From the NCBI GenBank assembly GCA_003450815.1, contig DMES01000065.1, positions 1-49,776 of the forward strand: a DNA stretch of 49,776 nt, in the 5' to 3' direction. The notes beneath the pieces were generated by a model, which was not told where the DNA came from, searched no databases, and was given only the letters and a program-made list of their open reading frames with translations. This DNA comes from Elusimicrobiota bacterium. GTDB lineage: Bacteria; Elusimicrobiota; Elusimicrobia; Elusimicrobiales; UBA9959. The position numbers were made by a program, and so were the translations under genes. How positions within the stretch are numbered: position 1 is the stretch's first letter; each line of letters starts with the position of its first letter. Positions 16,767-27,300 of the stretch are shown one piece after another.

Positions 16767-17381
16767 ATGACACTTGCCAATAGAATTACAATGAGCCGGG
16801 CATTTTTAAGCCTGTTGATTTTTATGTTGATAGTCCACCGCGCGCTCTGGTCGGAGCTGGCCGCCCTGGCGCTTCTCACCGTGGCAAGCATTTCAGATTA
16901 TTTTGACGGAGTGATCGCGCGGCGTACGCATACCATGACGCCTTTCGGCGCCATAGCCGACCCCTTCGCTGATAAAATCCTGGTAATGGCTGTTTTTCTG
17001 GCTTTCGCTTCGCTCAGAGAGCTAACCATTCCGCTTTGGGCCGTATTTCTTATACTCCTGCGCGAGCTGACTATTTCAACCCTTCGTGTGCTCGCTGCGC
17101 TTCGCGGAGAAGTAATGAAAGCGGAAAGAACCGGAAAGCTAAAAACCGTCATACAACTGACATCCGCCTTTATCATATTAGTTCTTTTATTGCTAAGAAC
17201 CTGGGAGGAAGGGCACAGTTTGCCATATGTGTTCCTGTCCGAGGCCGCCGGAAAGGCCGCTCAAGCCGCCTACTGGCTGACAGTATTCACCGCCCTGGTA
17301 ACTGTAGTAAGCGGCGCGGTTTACCTTTCCCACCACCGGGACCTGCTCATAAAGTCCTGGAGCGAAAAAGAGAATGACTGA
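16767..17381 (+). CDS. pgsA: Phosphatidylglycerophosphate synthase
   Basis: A 204-aa polytopic CDP-alcohol phosphatidyltransferase that converts CDP-diacylglycerol and glycerol-3-phosphate to phosphatidylglycerophosphate. The catalytic motif D-G-x2-A-R-x8-G-x3-D-x3-D is complete (YFDGVIARRTHTMTPFG then AIADPFAD, about residues 48-72). Four to five membrane helices are visible. It overlaps pgpA by 8 bp, placing two consecutive steps of phosphatidylglycerol synthesis in one operon. The 16741-16766 spacer has ACTTGTGAC, a word that recurs in other spacers. Confidence 0.92.
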   Translation: MTLANRITMSRAFLSLLIFMLIVHRALWSELAALALLTVASISDYFDGVIARRTHTMTPFGAIADPFADKILVMAVFLAFASLRELTIPLWAVFLILLRELTISTLRVLAALRGEVMKAERTGKLKTVIQLTSAFIILVLLLLRTWEEGHSLPYVFLSEAAGKAAQAAYWLTVFTALVTVVSGAVYLSHHRDLLIKSWSEKEND

Positions 17382-17859
17382 CTTTAAAAACAAAGCCGCA
17401 AGATTTTTAGCCAGCGGATTTTATATAAGCCATATTCCGGCGGCGCTCAACGGGTTCAAAAAGTTCACCGGCTCCGGCCTGTTCGGCACAGCTCTGGGGC
17501 TGCTGCTCATGCCGCTCCTGCCGGAGGAAAACCGGTACTTCCTGCTTTTCCTCACACTGTTCTTTTTCTTTGCCGTCTGGGTGGCGGGCCTTGCCGAAGC
17601 GTCTTATGGCGTACACGATGACCCGCGCATAGTCATAGATGAAATCCTGGGCTATTGGGTGGCGATCGCCTTCCTTGATAAAACCATCTTTAACCTGGCG
17701 GCGGCTTTTGTATTGTTCCGGATTCTGGACACCGTGAAACCCTGGCCGATAAAGAAGATTGACCAAACGGCGGGCGGAGGTTTTGGTATAATTATAGACG
17801 ATATTCTGGCCGGCGTCGCGGCCAATTTGTTTGTAAGATTTTTGAATTTAGCGCTATGA
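17374..17859 (+). CDS. pgpA: Phosphatidylglycerophosphatase A
   Basis: The 161-aa membrane phosphatase removes the phosphate made by PgsA to give phosphatidylglycerol. Family hallmarks are DDPRIVIDEILGYWVA, RILDTVKPWPIKKID and GGGFGIIIDDILAG, whose acidic residues coordinate the metal. Three to four hydrophobic segments. It overlaps pgsA by 8 bp and the following gene by 4 bp (ATGA). Confidence 0.93.
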   Translation: MTDFKNKAARFLASGFYISHIPAALNGFKKFTGSGLFGTALGLLLMPLLPEENRYFLLFLTLFFFFAVWVAGLAEASYGVHDDPRIVIDEILGYWVAIAFLDKTIFNLAAAFVLFRILDTVKPWPIKKIDQTAGGGFGIIIDDILAGVAANLFVRFLNLAL

Positions 17860-18782
17860 AATTTTTATTTTCCATCTCTTTGGCCCTTCTGGTTGTCGCG
17901 CCCGCCGGAGCGCAGCGGATGCAGATGATGCCAACCGCCAGCACAGCCGCTGCCACAGGAGGGGCCGGTCTTTCAAACGCAGGAAAAGAACAGCCTGCCG
18001 GCGCCGCCTCCGCATCCAACAACGAAAATACCTCCGAGCCCTCAAAGCCGGCGCAATACGAAGCCGCAGGCATCCCTTTAAGCGGGATCGTGCTTATGCC
18101 CACAGCCTACCGCGGACACGGGAAAAACGCCATAGGCCTGGGGCTGGATATTAACGCCTCTTACTACATCGGCCGGCTTTACGGCAAAAACTCATATTCG
18201 TGGACGAGTTCTAAAACCAATTATCTGGACCGGGTGGGCCTCTGGCTGCTCACCACCGACGCAAAAATGCTCATTCAGACCGAGGGACGCCGGCGCCCGG
18301 CCATAGCCTCAGGCGTACAAGGCATTTTCAGATTCCGCGACGCGCCCCAGTCCGCCGTGACCTTTACGGTTAAAGCAACAGGTAAAACGACAGAATCTTA
18401 TGCCAACGCCTATCTGGTTATGACAAAGCGCCTGCACCCCAAATTTATAGTAAGCGCCGGGTACTCCGAAGGAGACATGCCAAAAGTGCTCTACCAGATG
18501 TCAGAATTTCTCTCAAAAGAGGCATTAAGTTTAACCGGCCACGCCAATCAGAGTGTTCCATCCGGTATGCTTTTCGGCGGTTTCATGTGGCTGCCAAAAA
18601 AGAACTCGGCCATAGGAGCCGAGTTTATTATCCCGCAAGGGGCTCCGCAAAGCCCGAAACTCATAAATTTACACCTCGGAACCCTTCTTAAGCTGAATTT
18701 TGAAATATCGTATCTCTCCTTCAAGGGCGGCTGGGATCTGCTCGGCATGTTCCAGTTCCGCTATAACTACTTCCCGCGGTAG
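17856..18782 (+). CDS. Probable outer-membrane beta-barrel protein, 308 aa
   Basis: A signal peptide (cleavage near AGA-Q, residue 20) is followed by a Ser/Ala/Glu-rich low-complexity stretch to about residue 65. The remainder has alternating polar/hydrophobic strands with aromatic girdle residues (LGLDINASYYIGRLYG, FKGGWDLLGMFQFRYNYF), ending in an aromatic residue two from the terminus. These are features of outer-membrane beta-barrels. No named family is recognised. It is the last gene of the ftsK-lolA-pgsA-pgpA run and is coupled to pgpA by ATGA, so it may be envelope-related. Confidence 0.72.
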   Translation: MKFLFSISLALLVVAPAGAQRMQMMPTASTAAATGGAGLSNAGKEQPAGAASASNNENTSEPSKPAQYEAAGIPLSGIVLMPTAYRGHGKNAIGLGLDINASYYIGRLYGKNSYSWTSSKTNYLDRVGLWLLTTDAKMLIQTEGRRRPAIASGVQGIFRFRDAPQSAVTFTVKATGKTTESYANAYLVMTKRLHPKFIVSAGYSEGDMPKVLYQMSEFLSKEALSLTGHANQSVPSGMLFGGFMWLPKKNSAIGAEFIIPQGAPQSPKLINLHLGTLLKLNFEISYLSFKGGWDLLGMFQFRYNYFPR

Positions 18783-18863
18783 CGAATCAAACGCGAATAA
18801 CTGCAAATAAACCGAATAAACGCCGGATACATTATAAACCGGTGTTGCCGTTTGTGCTATTCG

Positions 18864-21011
18864 CTATTTTCTCTGTTTCATCCGCTGAAGGTAATATGCG
18901 GCTTCTTTGTGGGCTGGGTTTAGTTTAAGGGTTTCAACAAGTTCCGAATAGACCCTGTCCGGGTCCTTCTTCCAATAAAGTATGGCTATATTGTAATGGG
19001 CCTGGGCCAGACCGGGGTCGGCCGCAAGCGCACGCCGGTAAGCGACCTCAGCCTGTACCGGGTTGCCCGTTTTCTCAATAGTCACGCCGTAGTTAAGCCA
19101 GGCATACGCGCTTGACGCCTCAAGCCCGCGCTTAAGCGAGTCAAGCGAATGATATTCCCTGCTCAGCTCAAGCAAGCGCCCATAAATTTCAGCCGATGCA
19201 CTGAAGTTTTCGCCGGCTCGTTTCCAATCGCCTTTTGAAGAATAGTAAAAGCCGGCATAGAGAGGCGCGTCCGGGATATCCGAATCAAACCGTTCTGAAA
19301 GAGCGAGCCCTTCCACCGCCCCGTGATCAAGCCCGGAAGAACCATTTAAAAACACTGCCTTTGCCACCAGGCTTTGAGCGTATGAAGTGCCGATATCCCT
19401 GTCAAAAAAATCACGGTATGGACGCCCAAGAAAACGAAAACTGTAAAGCGGGAGCGGGTAAAAAACATCGGCGGGAGAGGAAGGGTAAATGGCGTTTACA
19501 AGCCCGGCCGGCGCGGTCGCCACTTTTGCAGGCAGTTCCGCGTCAAGCGTGGAATAAAGCCCGCCGCGGTTGGCCGACCTGAAAGAACGCCAGTCCTCTT
19601 CGGAACCGGAATTCAGGTTAAAAAGAACAAGTCCGGGACTGTAAAGGCGTTTTGTGTTCCTATACCAGGACGAGGCGCTGAGCCCCTGGGCCACAGCAGA
19701 AATATCCGGCCTTATTTTTTTAACCGTCTGCGCGTACCATAAAGAAAAAAGCTGGACATCTTTTTTCGCCACCAGCAGCCCGCCTGGCGGCACGGAACGA
19801 AGAGCGTCGGCCGCATAATCCTCAGCCGCGAAAAGCTCCCGCCTGTCGGCCCCCGGAAAATTAAGGTGAAAGGCCCAGAGAGCGGCCGCAATAGCTGTTA
19901 AAAAAATCAGCGGCCAAAGCCTCCTGAATCTCTCTCCGGCATAAAACAGCCCCGCCGCTATCCAAAAAAGAACCGCCAGGTCCGGCAGCAGATAGTATGG
20001 CTCAACCACGGCGAGCGCATGGGGGTTAGGCGGCATATTTCCCATAAGAAGAAAAACCGGCCCGGCCAGCAGGAAAAGCGCGGCCATGGCCAGACACCGC
20101 CTTTTAAAAAAAATGAATTCAGAATAAATCCCGGCGCAGGCGGCAAAAAGAGCCAGGTTGAAATTGTCAAACAAATGAAGCGCATAGTATTTGAGATTTG
20201 GGATAAATAGCTCGCCCGCCGCGTAATTTTTCGATATCAGATCCAGGGTGGAGCCATAGCTTTTTCGGGTGATCACGGCTATCAGCGAAGCAAAATCCGC
20301 CGGGTGGCTCCAATCAAAAAGCGGATTTGAACCGGAACGAACAAGCAGATAAAGATACAGCGAGAATCCAAGCGCAAATAAGCCGGAGGCTTTCAGCAAA
20401 TTTACGGCCCAGGCGCCGCGCCAGGCGTTTTTAAGCGCGGGGAAGACCAAAATCCCAGCAGCCGGAAAAACAAAAACTATATCCATACGGTTGGTCATGG
20501 AAAGCCCGGCCAGGTACGCAAGCAAAAAGATCCTGTTTTTTGAATAGGCGCCGGCGGACTCAAAGGACAGAAACAAAATCAGGCAGGCGAGCAGGACGTT
20601 AAGCGCATACATTTCCGAAACGCTAGAAACGGTCCAGAAAGTGAAATTTAGCCCGAGCAAAAGGGCGGCGGCAGCCGCGCTAGAGGGGGAAAACAAAGCG
20701 CATAAAAGCGCATAAAAAACTATTATAGCGCCAAGGCCGGCAGCCGCAGAAAACAGGTTCATAGCCCAGGCAAAATTGCCTAACGAAAGCATTGAAAAAA
20801 ACCGGGCGGTCACAGTGTACAAAGGATAACCGGGCTGATGCGCCACACCAAGGCTGTATGCATCGCAGGCCATTTCACCGGCATCTCTATAGGGGGCAAG
20901 ACCCGGCGGCAGGCAGTAAATGTAGAGCAGCGTAAAAAATACAAATAAAAAAATCGCGCCGGCGAGCTTCGCGTTATACAGAGCGTTTTTTGAAACGGGC
21001 TGGAACTCCAT
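18864..21011 (-). CDS. DUF2723-type polytopic membrane protein with TPR tail
   Basis: A 715-aa protein. The N-terminal ~400 residues form about 10-12 membrane helices and contain the DUF2723 signature (PYRDAGEMACDAYSLGVAHQPGYPLY). Here an acidic residue follows the first helix, as in GT-C glycosyltransferases of the PMT/Pmt-like group. Residues about 410-560 are a periplasmic domain; about 575-710 hold tetratricopeptide-like repeats (ALAADPGLAQAHYNIAILYW, LKLNPAHKEAAYYL). The likely role is transfer of sugar from a lipid carrier in the periplasm or at the cell surface, by family analogy. Monocistronic; the facing gene starts 245 bp away. Confidence 0.83.
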   Translation of the reverse strand: MEFQPVSKNALYNAKLAGAIFLFVFFTLLYIYCLPPGLAPYRDAGEMACDAYSLGVAHQPGYPLYTVTARFFSMLSLGNFAWAMNLFSAAAGLGAIIVFYALLCALFSPSSAAAAALLLGLNFTFWTVSSVSEMYALNVLLACLILFLSFESAGAYSKNRIFLLAYLAGLSMTNRMDIVFVFPAAGILVFPALKNAWRGAWAVNLLKASGLFALGFSLYLYLLVRSGSNPLFDWSHPADFASLIAVITRKSYGSTLDLISKNYAAGELFIPNLKYYALHLFDNFNLALFAACAGIYSEFIFFKRRCLAMAALFLLAGPVFLLMGNMPPNPHALAVVEPYYLLPDLAVLFWIAAGLFYAGERFRRLWPLIFLTAIAAALWAFHLNFPGADRRELFAAEDYAADALRSVPPGGLLVAKKDVQLFSLWYAQTVKKIRPDISAVAQGLSASSWYRNTKRLYSPGLVLFNLNSGSEEDWRSFRSANRGGLYSTLDAELPAKVATAPAGLVNAIYPSSPADVFYPLPLYSFRFLGRPYRDFFDRDIGTSYAQSLVAKAVFLNGSSGLDHGAVEGLALSERFDSDIPDAPLYAGFYYSSKGDWKRAGENFSASAEIYGRLLELSREYHSLDSLKRGLEASSAYAWLNYGVTIEKTGNPVQAEVAYRRALAADPGLAQAHYNIAILYWKKDPDRVYSELVETLKLNPAHKEAAYYLQRMKQRK

Positions 21012-21047
21012 GGTATGATTTTAGTAAATATTTGCGCAAAAAAAAGG

Positions 21048-21090
21048 CAGGGCTGCCTTTTTGGGGGGTAGGGTGAGGGAGGCAGCCCTG
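21048..21090. other. Inverted repeat in the divergent promoter region
   Basis: CAGGGCTGCCT (21048-21058) and AGGCAGCCCTG (21080-21090) form an 11-bp stem around a G-rich 21-base loop. It sits in the 5' leader of the minus-strand DUF2723 gene and upstream of the response-regulator promoter. It could be an operator or leader hairpin. Confidence 0.5.
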
Positions 21091-21159
21091 ACATAATAAT
21101 TCTAGCACCGATACTGACTTTTGTCAAGTACTTTTGGGAAAAGTGTTTTTTGGGGAAAA

Positions 21160-21189
21160 TTGATTTTACCCGCACTTATTATTTATAAT
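21160..21189 (+). promoter_or_regulatory. Promoter of the signalling cluster
   Basis: TTGATT (21160-21165), an 18-base spacer and TATAAT (21184-21189), about 70 bp before the TTG start of the response regulator. Confidence 0.62.
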
Positions 21190-21256
21190 GTATCTATCAA
21201 TGCAGCTGTACCCGTCCTGTATACAGTAACGGACCGCCTACAGCGCGGGGGATATT

Positions 21257-22189
21257 TTGCCTGACAAGACCATTCTGGTTGTGGACGACGACCCCAATGT
21301 GGGGTTGCTTATTTCAGCCGTACTTAAAAAGTACGACTATAGCGTGGTAACGCTTTATAGCGGCGCCGAGGTAGTGGATTTCCTGCAAAATAAAAAGCCG
21401 GATCTGATACTGCTTGACCTGCGTATGCCGGGCCTTGACGGTTACGCCCTCTGTAAGCGGGTGAGGGAAAACCCCGACACCCGGGATATTCCCATAATCA
21501 TACTGAGCGGGGTAAGCGAGGTTGACGCCAAGGTAAGCACCATAGAGTTAGGAGCCGATGATTTCATTACCAAGCCTTTTGATGTAAGAGAACTGCGCGC
21601 GCGCGTTAACCGCATTATCAAACGCAAAACCTCCGACACCGCTCTTAACCCGCTTACCCGCCTGCCCGGCAGCCCCGGCGTTGAGGAAGAAGTTCATAAA
21701 CGCCTTGATGCGGGAGACGCTTTCGCTTTTCTTTATATTGACGCCGACAATTTCAAATCCTATAACGATGTTTACGGCTACGCCAAAGGCGACGAGATCA
21801 TCAAATACATCGCCGCTCTGCTCGCAACTAAGGCCCGGCAATACTCCCCAAAAAATAATTTTATTGGCCACATCGGCGGCGACGATTTCGTGCTTATCGT
21901 CGGCGCCCAGGAGGCGGAAAAAACGGCCAAAGCCGTAACCGAGGAGTTTGACCGGACAATCCCATCGTTTTACACCGAAGACGACAGGGCGCGGGGGTTT
22001 ATAACCACCTCCGACAGAAAGAACAAAACGGCTAATTTCCAGATAATGTCGCTTACGGTGGCTGTAATAATTCCAAAGGGAGTCAAACATTACGGCAAGA
22101 TCGTGCAGACGGCTGCGGAGCTGAAGCATTACGCCAAAAACATGGCCAATCGCCGGAAAAGCGTTTATATCAAGGACAGAAGAATCTAA
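21257..22189 (+). CDS. Response regulator with receiver and GGDEF-type domain
   Basis: A 310-aa protein. The receiver domain (1-120) has the acidic pair in VVDDDP, phospho-acceptor Asp54 in LLDLRMPG, and Lys106 in ITKPFD. A GGDEF domain (about 140-305) has FLYIDADNFKSYND and GHIGGDDFVLIV; GGDDF is a conservative form of the diguanylate cyclase signature, so c-di-GMP synthesis is plausible. The start is TTG 21257. The last base is shared with the next gene's ATG (TAATG), tying this regulator to the kinase cluster. No histidine kinase is encoded in the window, so its phosphodonor is unknown. Confidence 0.9.
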   Translation: MPDKTILVVDDDPNVGLLISAVLKKYDYSVVTLYSGAEVVDFLQNKKPDLILLDLRMPGLDGYALCKRVRENPDTRDIPIIILSGVSEVDAKVSTIELGADDFITKPFDVRELRARVNRIIKRKTSDTALNPLTRLPGSPGVEEEVHKRLDAGDAFAFLYIDADNFKSYNDVYGYAKGDEIIKYIAALLATKARQYSPKNNFIGHIGGDDFVLIVGAQEAEKTAKAVTEEFDRTIPSFYTEDDRARGFITTSDRKNKTANFQIMSLTVAVIIPKGVKHYGKIVQTAAELKHYAKNMANRRKSVYIKDRRI

Positions 22190-24240
22190 TGAATACCATG
22201 GATAATCTTACCAATACGCTCTTCGCCGGCTGCAGGATAATTAAAAAAATAGGCCAGGGGGGCATGGGCACTGTCTATACGGCGCGCCACGAAACCCTTG
22301 ACAAAGTATTCTGCATAAAACTCCTTTCATCGGAATTGGCGCGCGACCAGCGAAATATAGATTTTTTCCTGAGGGAAGCCCGCTCCGCGGCCAAGCTTGA
22401 CCACCCGAACATAGTCCAGGTGAGTAATTTCGGCCAGGAAAACGGCTTTTATTTTATTGTCATGTCCTATGTGGAGGGGAAAACTCTTTCCGAACTTGTT
22501 ACTGAAAAAGGCCGGCTTGCCCTTGAGGAAGCGACCGGGATAATCATAGGCGTTTTAGAGGGGCTGGCCCACGCCCATTCAAAAGGCATTATTCATCGCG
22601 ATATCAAGCCCTCCAATATTCTGATAGGACTGGACGGAGTGCCCCGGATAGTGGACTTTGGCCTTGCCCGAAGCATAAGCGATGACAAACAGCTGACCAT
22701 GGCCGGTGAAACGGTGGGCACCGCCTATTTCATGTCTCCCGAGCAGGGACTAGCGGGAACGGTGGACAACCGCTCCGACCTCTATTGCGCGGGGGCAACT
22801 TATTTCTACATCCTTACCGGACGCTTCCCTTTTGACGGCAGGAATTCCATAGAGGTCATACACAAGCACATAAGCGATCCTTTCCCTAACATACAACTGA
22901 TAAATCCTGATGTGCCGCTTGGCGTATCGCACATACTCGAAAAGGCAATGCGAAAAAAGCCGGAAAACAGATACCAGAGCGCGCGTGAACTGATAGACGA
23001 CCTGAAGAAATGCGGTGACACAGGGGGACAGCAAAGGTCTGCTTTGGAAAAATCATTTGACATCCCGGAAATAACGGCCTATATGAGAGTGCCGCTTCCA
23101 CCGCCACGAGCGGCCTCGCTTGAAAAAACGGACCCGTCGCGGGCAGACCTAAGCGCGAGGGCCGCCACAGGCCCGCGGCAGAGTTCCAGGCCCGCCGCCG
23201 CAGGAAAAATAAAGATTCAGCCGGTCGTAATATACACCTCGGTTAAAATACTGGTGCACTGCGCTTTGGCGCTGGCGGCCACGGGCTGCTTTGTTATTTC
23301 AGGCGCCTCTGGCAAGGTGGCCGGCAGCCTGCGCTCTCCCTTTCTTGCCAACCCTGTCACCGCGGGGTTTTTCGCGGTTTTGGGCGCGGCGCTATTTGTA
23401 TTCACAATAGCGACTAAGCCGCTTAAATTTACTTTGCAGCACGCATTTCTGCTTGCCATAGCCGCGGCCGCGGCTTACGCCGGCGGTGCCTATATTCCCG
23501 CGCCTGAAACCGCCGACACTCTGACCAAAGCTTTTCTTGCTCTCAAAATAAGCCTGATGAACGCCATTTTTTCCTCTAACACGCTTATTTACGCTCTCTT
23601 TCTCTATCTGACGGCCTCAAAGATAATGTTCCGCGAGAATTGGATTTTAAAAACCGCGGCAATTGCTGCCTATGTATTGTCCTTGTTCCTTACTTATACT
23701 TATTTCGCGGGCGGCCTTGCGCTTGCGCCTGAAAAGATCTATATGGAAGCGGCTGGGGCTCTGACGCTTGTTGGAGTAATCGCCGGGCTTACCGTTACGA
23801 GGTTTTATCTTTTTTTTAATCCGCCGTTTTTTTTCTTAGCAGCCCATATAATGCTGTTTGCCATGTTTACAAACCCCATAGTGTCAACCATAACGGACGA
23901 AAAGACACAGGCTTTCACACTGCGCGCCAGCCAGGAACACAGTATGGCCATGGAGCGCTACCACCGTATGGCCCTTGCCGCTGAAAATGAACAGCAGTAT
24001 GATGTGGAAGGACGCCCCCTTGATACTAAACTCCCTCCACCGCCGGAGGAAACAAAGCCGCCTGAGCGCCAGGAGTTTTACAACGCGGCCAAGGCGCAAT
24101 ATTATACCCAGATCAGGCTTAATATCCGCCATAATCTGGCCGACTCAGCCGGAATAATATTTATAGCGTTTTTCCTCATGCTCATGGCGGATGCCTGCTT
24201 TTTGGAAGAAATGCTGACAGCTTACAGGATGAGGGACTAG
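22189..24240 (+). CDS. Ser/Thr protein kinase with C-terminal membrane region
   Basis: A 683-aa Hanks-type kinase. Domain (about 14-278): glycine loop IGQGGMGTVY, catalytic Lys in FCIKLL, catalytic loop HRDIKPSN, DFG and SPEQ. After a Pro/Ala-rich linker, about 350-560 contain several hydrophobic helices, then a cytoplasmic or loop segment (about 570-640) and a last helix near the C-terminus. Unlike PASTA kinases it has no obvious extracellular sensor, so it may sense within the membrane. It is coupled to the response-regulator gene. ATG 22198 is an alternative start. Confidence 0.9.
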   Translation: MNTMDNLTNTLFAGCRIIKKIGQGGMGTVYTARHETLDKVFCIKLLSSELARDQRNIDFFLREARSAAKLDHPNIVQVSNFGQENGFYFIVMSYVEGKTLSELVTEKGRLALEEATGIIIGVLEGLAHAHSKGIIHRDIKPSNILIGLDGVPRIVDFGLARSISDDKQLTMAGETVGTAYFMSPEQGLAGTVDNRSDLYCAGATYFYILTGRFPFDGRNSIEVIHKHISDPFPNIQLINPDVPLGVSHILEKAMRKKPENRYQSARELIDDLKKCGDTGGQQRSALEKSFDIPEITAYMRVPLPPPRAASLEKTDPSRADLSARAATGPRQSSRPAAAGKIKIQPVVIYTSVKILVHCALALAATGCFVISGASGKVAGSLRSPFLANPVTAGFFAVLGAALFVFTIATKPLKFTLQHAFLLAIAAAAAYAGGAYIPAPETADTLTKAFLALKISLMNAIFSSNTLIYALFLYLTASKIMFRENWILKTAAIAAYVLSLFLTYTYFAGGLALAPEKIYMEAAGALTLVGVIAGLTVTRFYLFFNPPFFFLAAHIMLFAMFTNPIVSTITDEKTQAFTLRASQEHSMAMERYHRMALAAENEQQYDVEGRPLDTKLPPPPEETKPPERQEFYNAAKAQYYTQIRLNIRHNLADSAGIIFIAFFLMLMADACFLEEMLTAYRMRD

Positions 24241-24360
24241 CGGCGCGATGCGGCGTAACGCCGCAGGTCACAAGTTGCAGGTCACATGTCACAAGTAAGA
24301 GGTTAAGAGGGAATGTGACATAAAACCTGTGACTTGCTACTGAACTAACGGAGGACACAA
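24241..24360. repeat. Micro-repeat spacer with GTCACAAGT words
   Basis: CAGGTCACAAGT (24264-24275) is found exactly at 39746-39757 as well, and here is followed by GTCACATGTCACAAGT and inverted copies (CCTGTGACTTG near 24326). The spacer can fold into a hairpin before the GTG start of the next kinase. Confidence 0.6.
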
Positions 24361-27300
24361 GTGAAAAAAATTATTTTCTCAAATCTGCTTTGGGGATTTG
24401 CGCTTTTTTCGGTAACGCTGCTTTTTTATTTTACCGGCTCCGGCCTTGAAACCGCGGAGCTGAAGTTTTACGATTTTCGCGCCAGAGTGAGCGCCGCCTC
24501 TTCCGCGAGAAATGAAATAGCGATTATTGAGATTAATGACGACAGCATTTCGAAAATAGGCCGCTGGCCCTGGCCGCGCTCAAAAGTGGCAGAAATGCTT
24601 CTCTGCCTGTCAAGCGCCACGGCGCGCCCCTCGGTCATAGGCTTGAACATACTTTTCTCGGAGCCCGAAAAGAACTCCGGAGTGGAGCTTGGCGACTACC
24701 TGAAAACCAGATACCGCGCCCTTGTGTCCGCGCAGAAGATAAGAGAGACAAAAGATTCCGACTTTTCCAAAATAATAGACGAAGCCCGCATGGGCATGGA
24801 CAATGATTCCAAGCTTTCGGCCGCCGTAAAGGCCGCCGGCAATGTAGTGCTTCCCATGTATATAAAAACCGGGGAACCGGACGCAAAACCGGAGCCTGAA
24901 CCCCAATGGCTGAAACAATTTTCGCCCTCAATAGTACATTCGGCCGCGCCAGCCGATATAACGGCGGACGGTTCGCAGATTACGGTGCCGCTTGAAGTTC
25001 TGGGTTCAAGCGCCGCGGGAATCGGGCATGTGAATGTTTTTGCGGACTCAGACGGCACGGTACGCCGGGAATATCCTTTTATTCCCTATGACCAGAGTTT
25101 TTACCCTTCTTTCGCCTCCGAGATAGTGCGCGTGCGCCTTAAACTGACGCCGCAGGAGGTTACGCTTTCGCCGGGAGCCCAGGCGGCGTTCAGTGGACGC
25201 AATAAAATACCGCTTGACCAGGCCTCTTCCGTGCTCATAGCATTTAACCAAAGCAGATCCTCATTCAAATACTATTCCTTTTACGATGTGATAAACGGGA
25301 AAATAGTGCCGGAAGCCTTTAAAGATAAGATAGTTCTTATAGGCATTACCGCCCAAGGCGTGGGCACGCCCTACGTGACCCCGGTGGCAAGCAGTTTACA
25401 GGCGGTGGAATTTACGGCAAATGTTATAGGAGATATACTTGAGGGACGTTTTATTTCAAGACCCGAGTGGGCCAATCCGGCGGAGCTGGGCCTTATTGTT
25501 TTTACCGGCCTTTTTGTCATCTTCCTGCTGCCCCGCCTGAAAGCAGGCCTTGGCGCCGGCCTTACGGCTTTTATGCTGATTTCTTTGGTGGGCACGGGTG
25601 TCTTCCTGTTCACCTCCAAAAGCATGTGGCTTAAAACCCTTTATCCGTCTTTTCTGCTTGTGGCCGGATATATACTCATAGTCAGCAAACGTTTTTTCAG
25701 CACGGAGAAGAAAAAGGAGCTTATAGAAGTTTCCGCCATAGAAACCAATAAGATGCTCGGGCTCTCTTTTCAGGGGCAGGGAATGCTGGATCTGGCCTTT
25801 GAAAAATTTCGTCTTTGCCCGGTTGACGGGACCATGAAAGACCTTCTTTACAACCTGGCGCTGGATTTTGAGCGCAAACGCCAGTTTAATAAAGCGGTGG
25901 CGGTTTACGGCCATATCTCTGTCAAAGACCCAGCCTATAAAGATATAAAAGACAAGATGGAAATGCTCACCAAGGCCTCCAACGGAGCCGTTTTCGGCGG
26001 GCAGTTGGGAGGAAAAGCCGGAGGAGGCGACTCCACCATGCTCGTTGCGGGCTCCTCAACAATTCCTACGCTTGGCCGCTACGAGATCACCAAGGAACTC
26101 GGCAAAGGCGCGATGGGGATAGTTTATCTGGGCAAGGATCCAAAAATAAACAGGATAGTAGCCATAAAAACTATGCGCTTTGAGGAAGGGATAGAAGAAA
26201 AAGCCCTGAAGGAACTCAAAGACCGTTTCTTCCGCGAAGCTCAGGCAGCGGGAAACCTTTCCCATCCGAACATTGTCAAGATCTTTGACGCCGGAGAAGA
26301 GCAGGAAATAGCCTATATAGCCATGGAACTGCTCAAAGGCGACGACCTTAAAAAGTGGACGACCAAAGGTTCGCTTTTACCCTTGGAAAAAACCCTTGAG
26401 TATATGCAGAAGTCGGCCGAAGCGCTGGATTACGCGCATAAAGGCGGCGTGATACACCGCGACATCAAGCCGGCCAATATTATGCTGCTTGACGACGGCA
26501 CAGTGCGCGTGGCGGACTTCGGGATAGCCCGCATACAGGAGTCTTCAAAAACCGCCACCGGCACCGTTATGGGTACGCCATATTACATGAGTCCCGAACA
26601 GATAGCCGGGAAAAAAGTAGATGGCCGGGCGGATATCTTTTCGCTTGGCGTCACCATGTTTGAGCTGCTTACCGGCGAGCGCCCCTGGAAAGGAGGCGAC
26701 GCGGTGGGCACGCTTTTCTTCCAGATAACCGCAGACCCATACCCCGACCCGATGATCTGCAACCCCGCGCTTACGAAGGACATGGTCGCAATTATAGACA
26801 AGGCGCTGAAAAAGAACCCGGATGAAAGATACCAGACGGCGGGCCAAATGGCGGAAGATATAAAGAATATCCTTCACAAAACGCCTCGTTCGGCGGAAGG
26901 CCCGAAAGCGCCCGCAGATTCCGCTAAACCGTCCACACTGGCTCCGGAGCAAAAAAAACCGGCCGTTGTTCCCGCCCAACAGGCTAAGCCCGTCCCCATG
27001 AAGGCAGCGGCCGGCGCGAGCGCTGCGCGCATTGACGCCGCCTCCGCCCCCGCAACGACACCACAACCGCCGGGCGCAGTTGTCAAACCAATGGCGCCGC
27101 CCTTAAGCAAACCAACCGCTGGAATACCGGCAGCCTCACAAGCAAGCATAACCGACCCCCAATTAAAAAAGCCCGCGCCGGCGCAGGCAATTAAACCGCT
27201 AACATCCGCCCCCGCGCCCGTCCCGCCCATGCCTGCCGTCCAAGCGGCAAAACCACAAATTCAACCTTCTCCAGCGCTTGAACTAGCGCCTAGGGAAGGC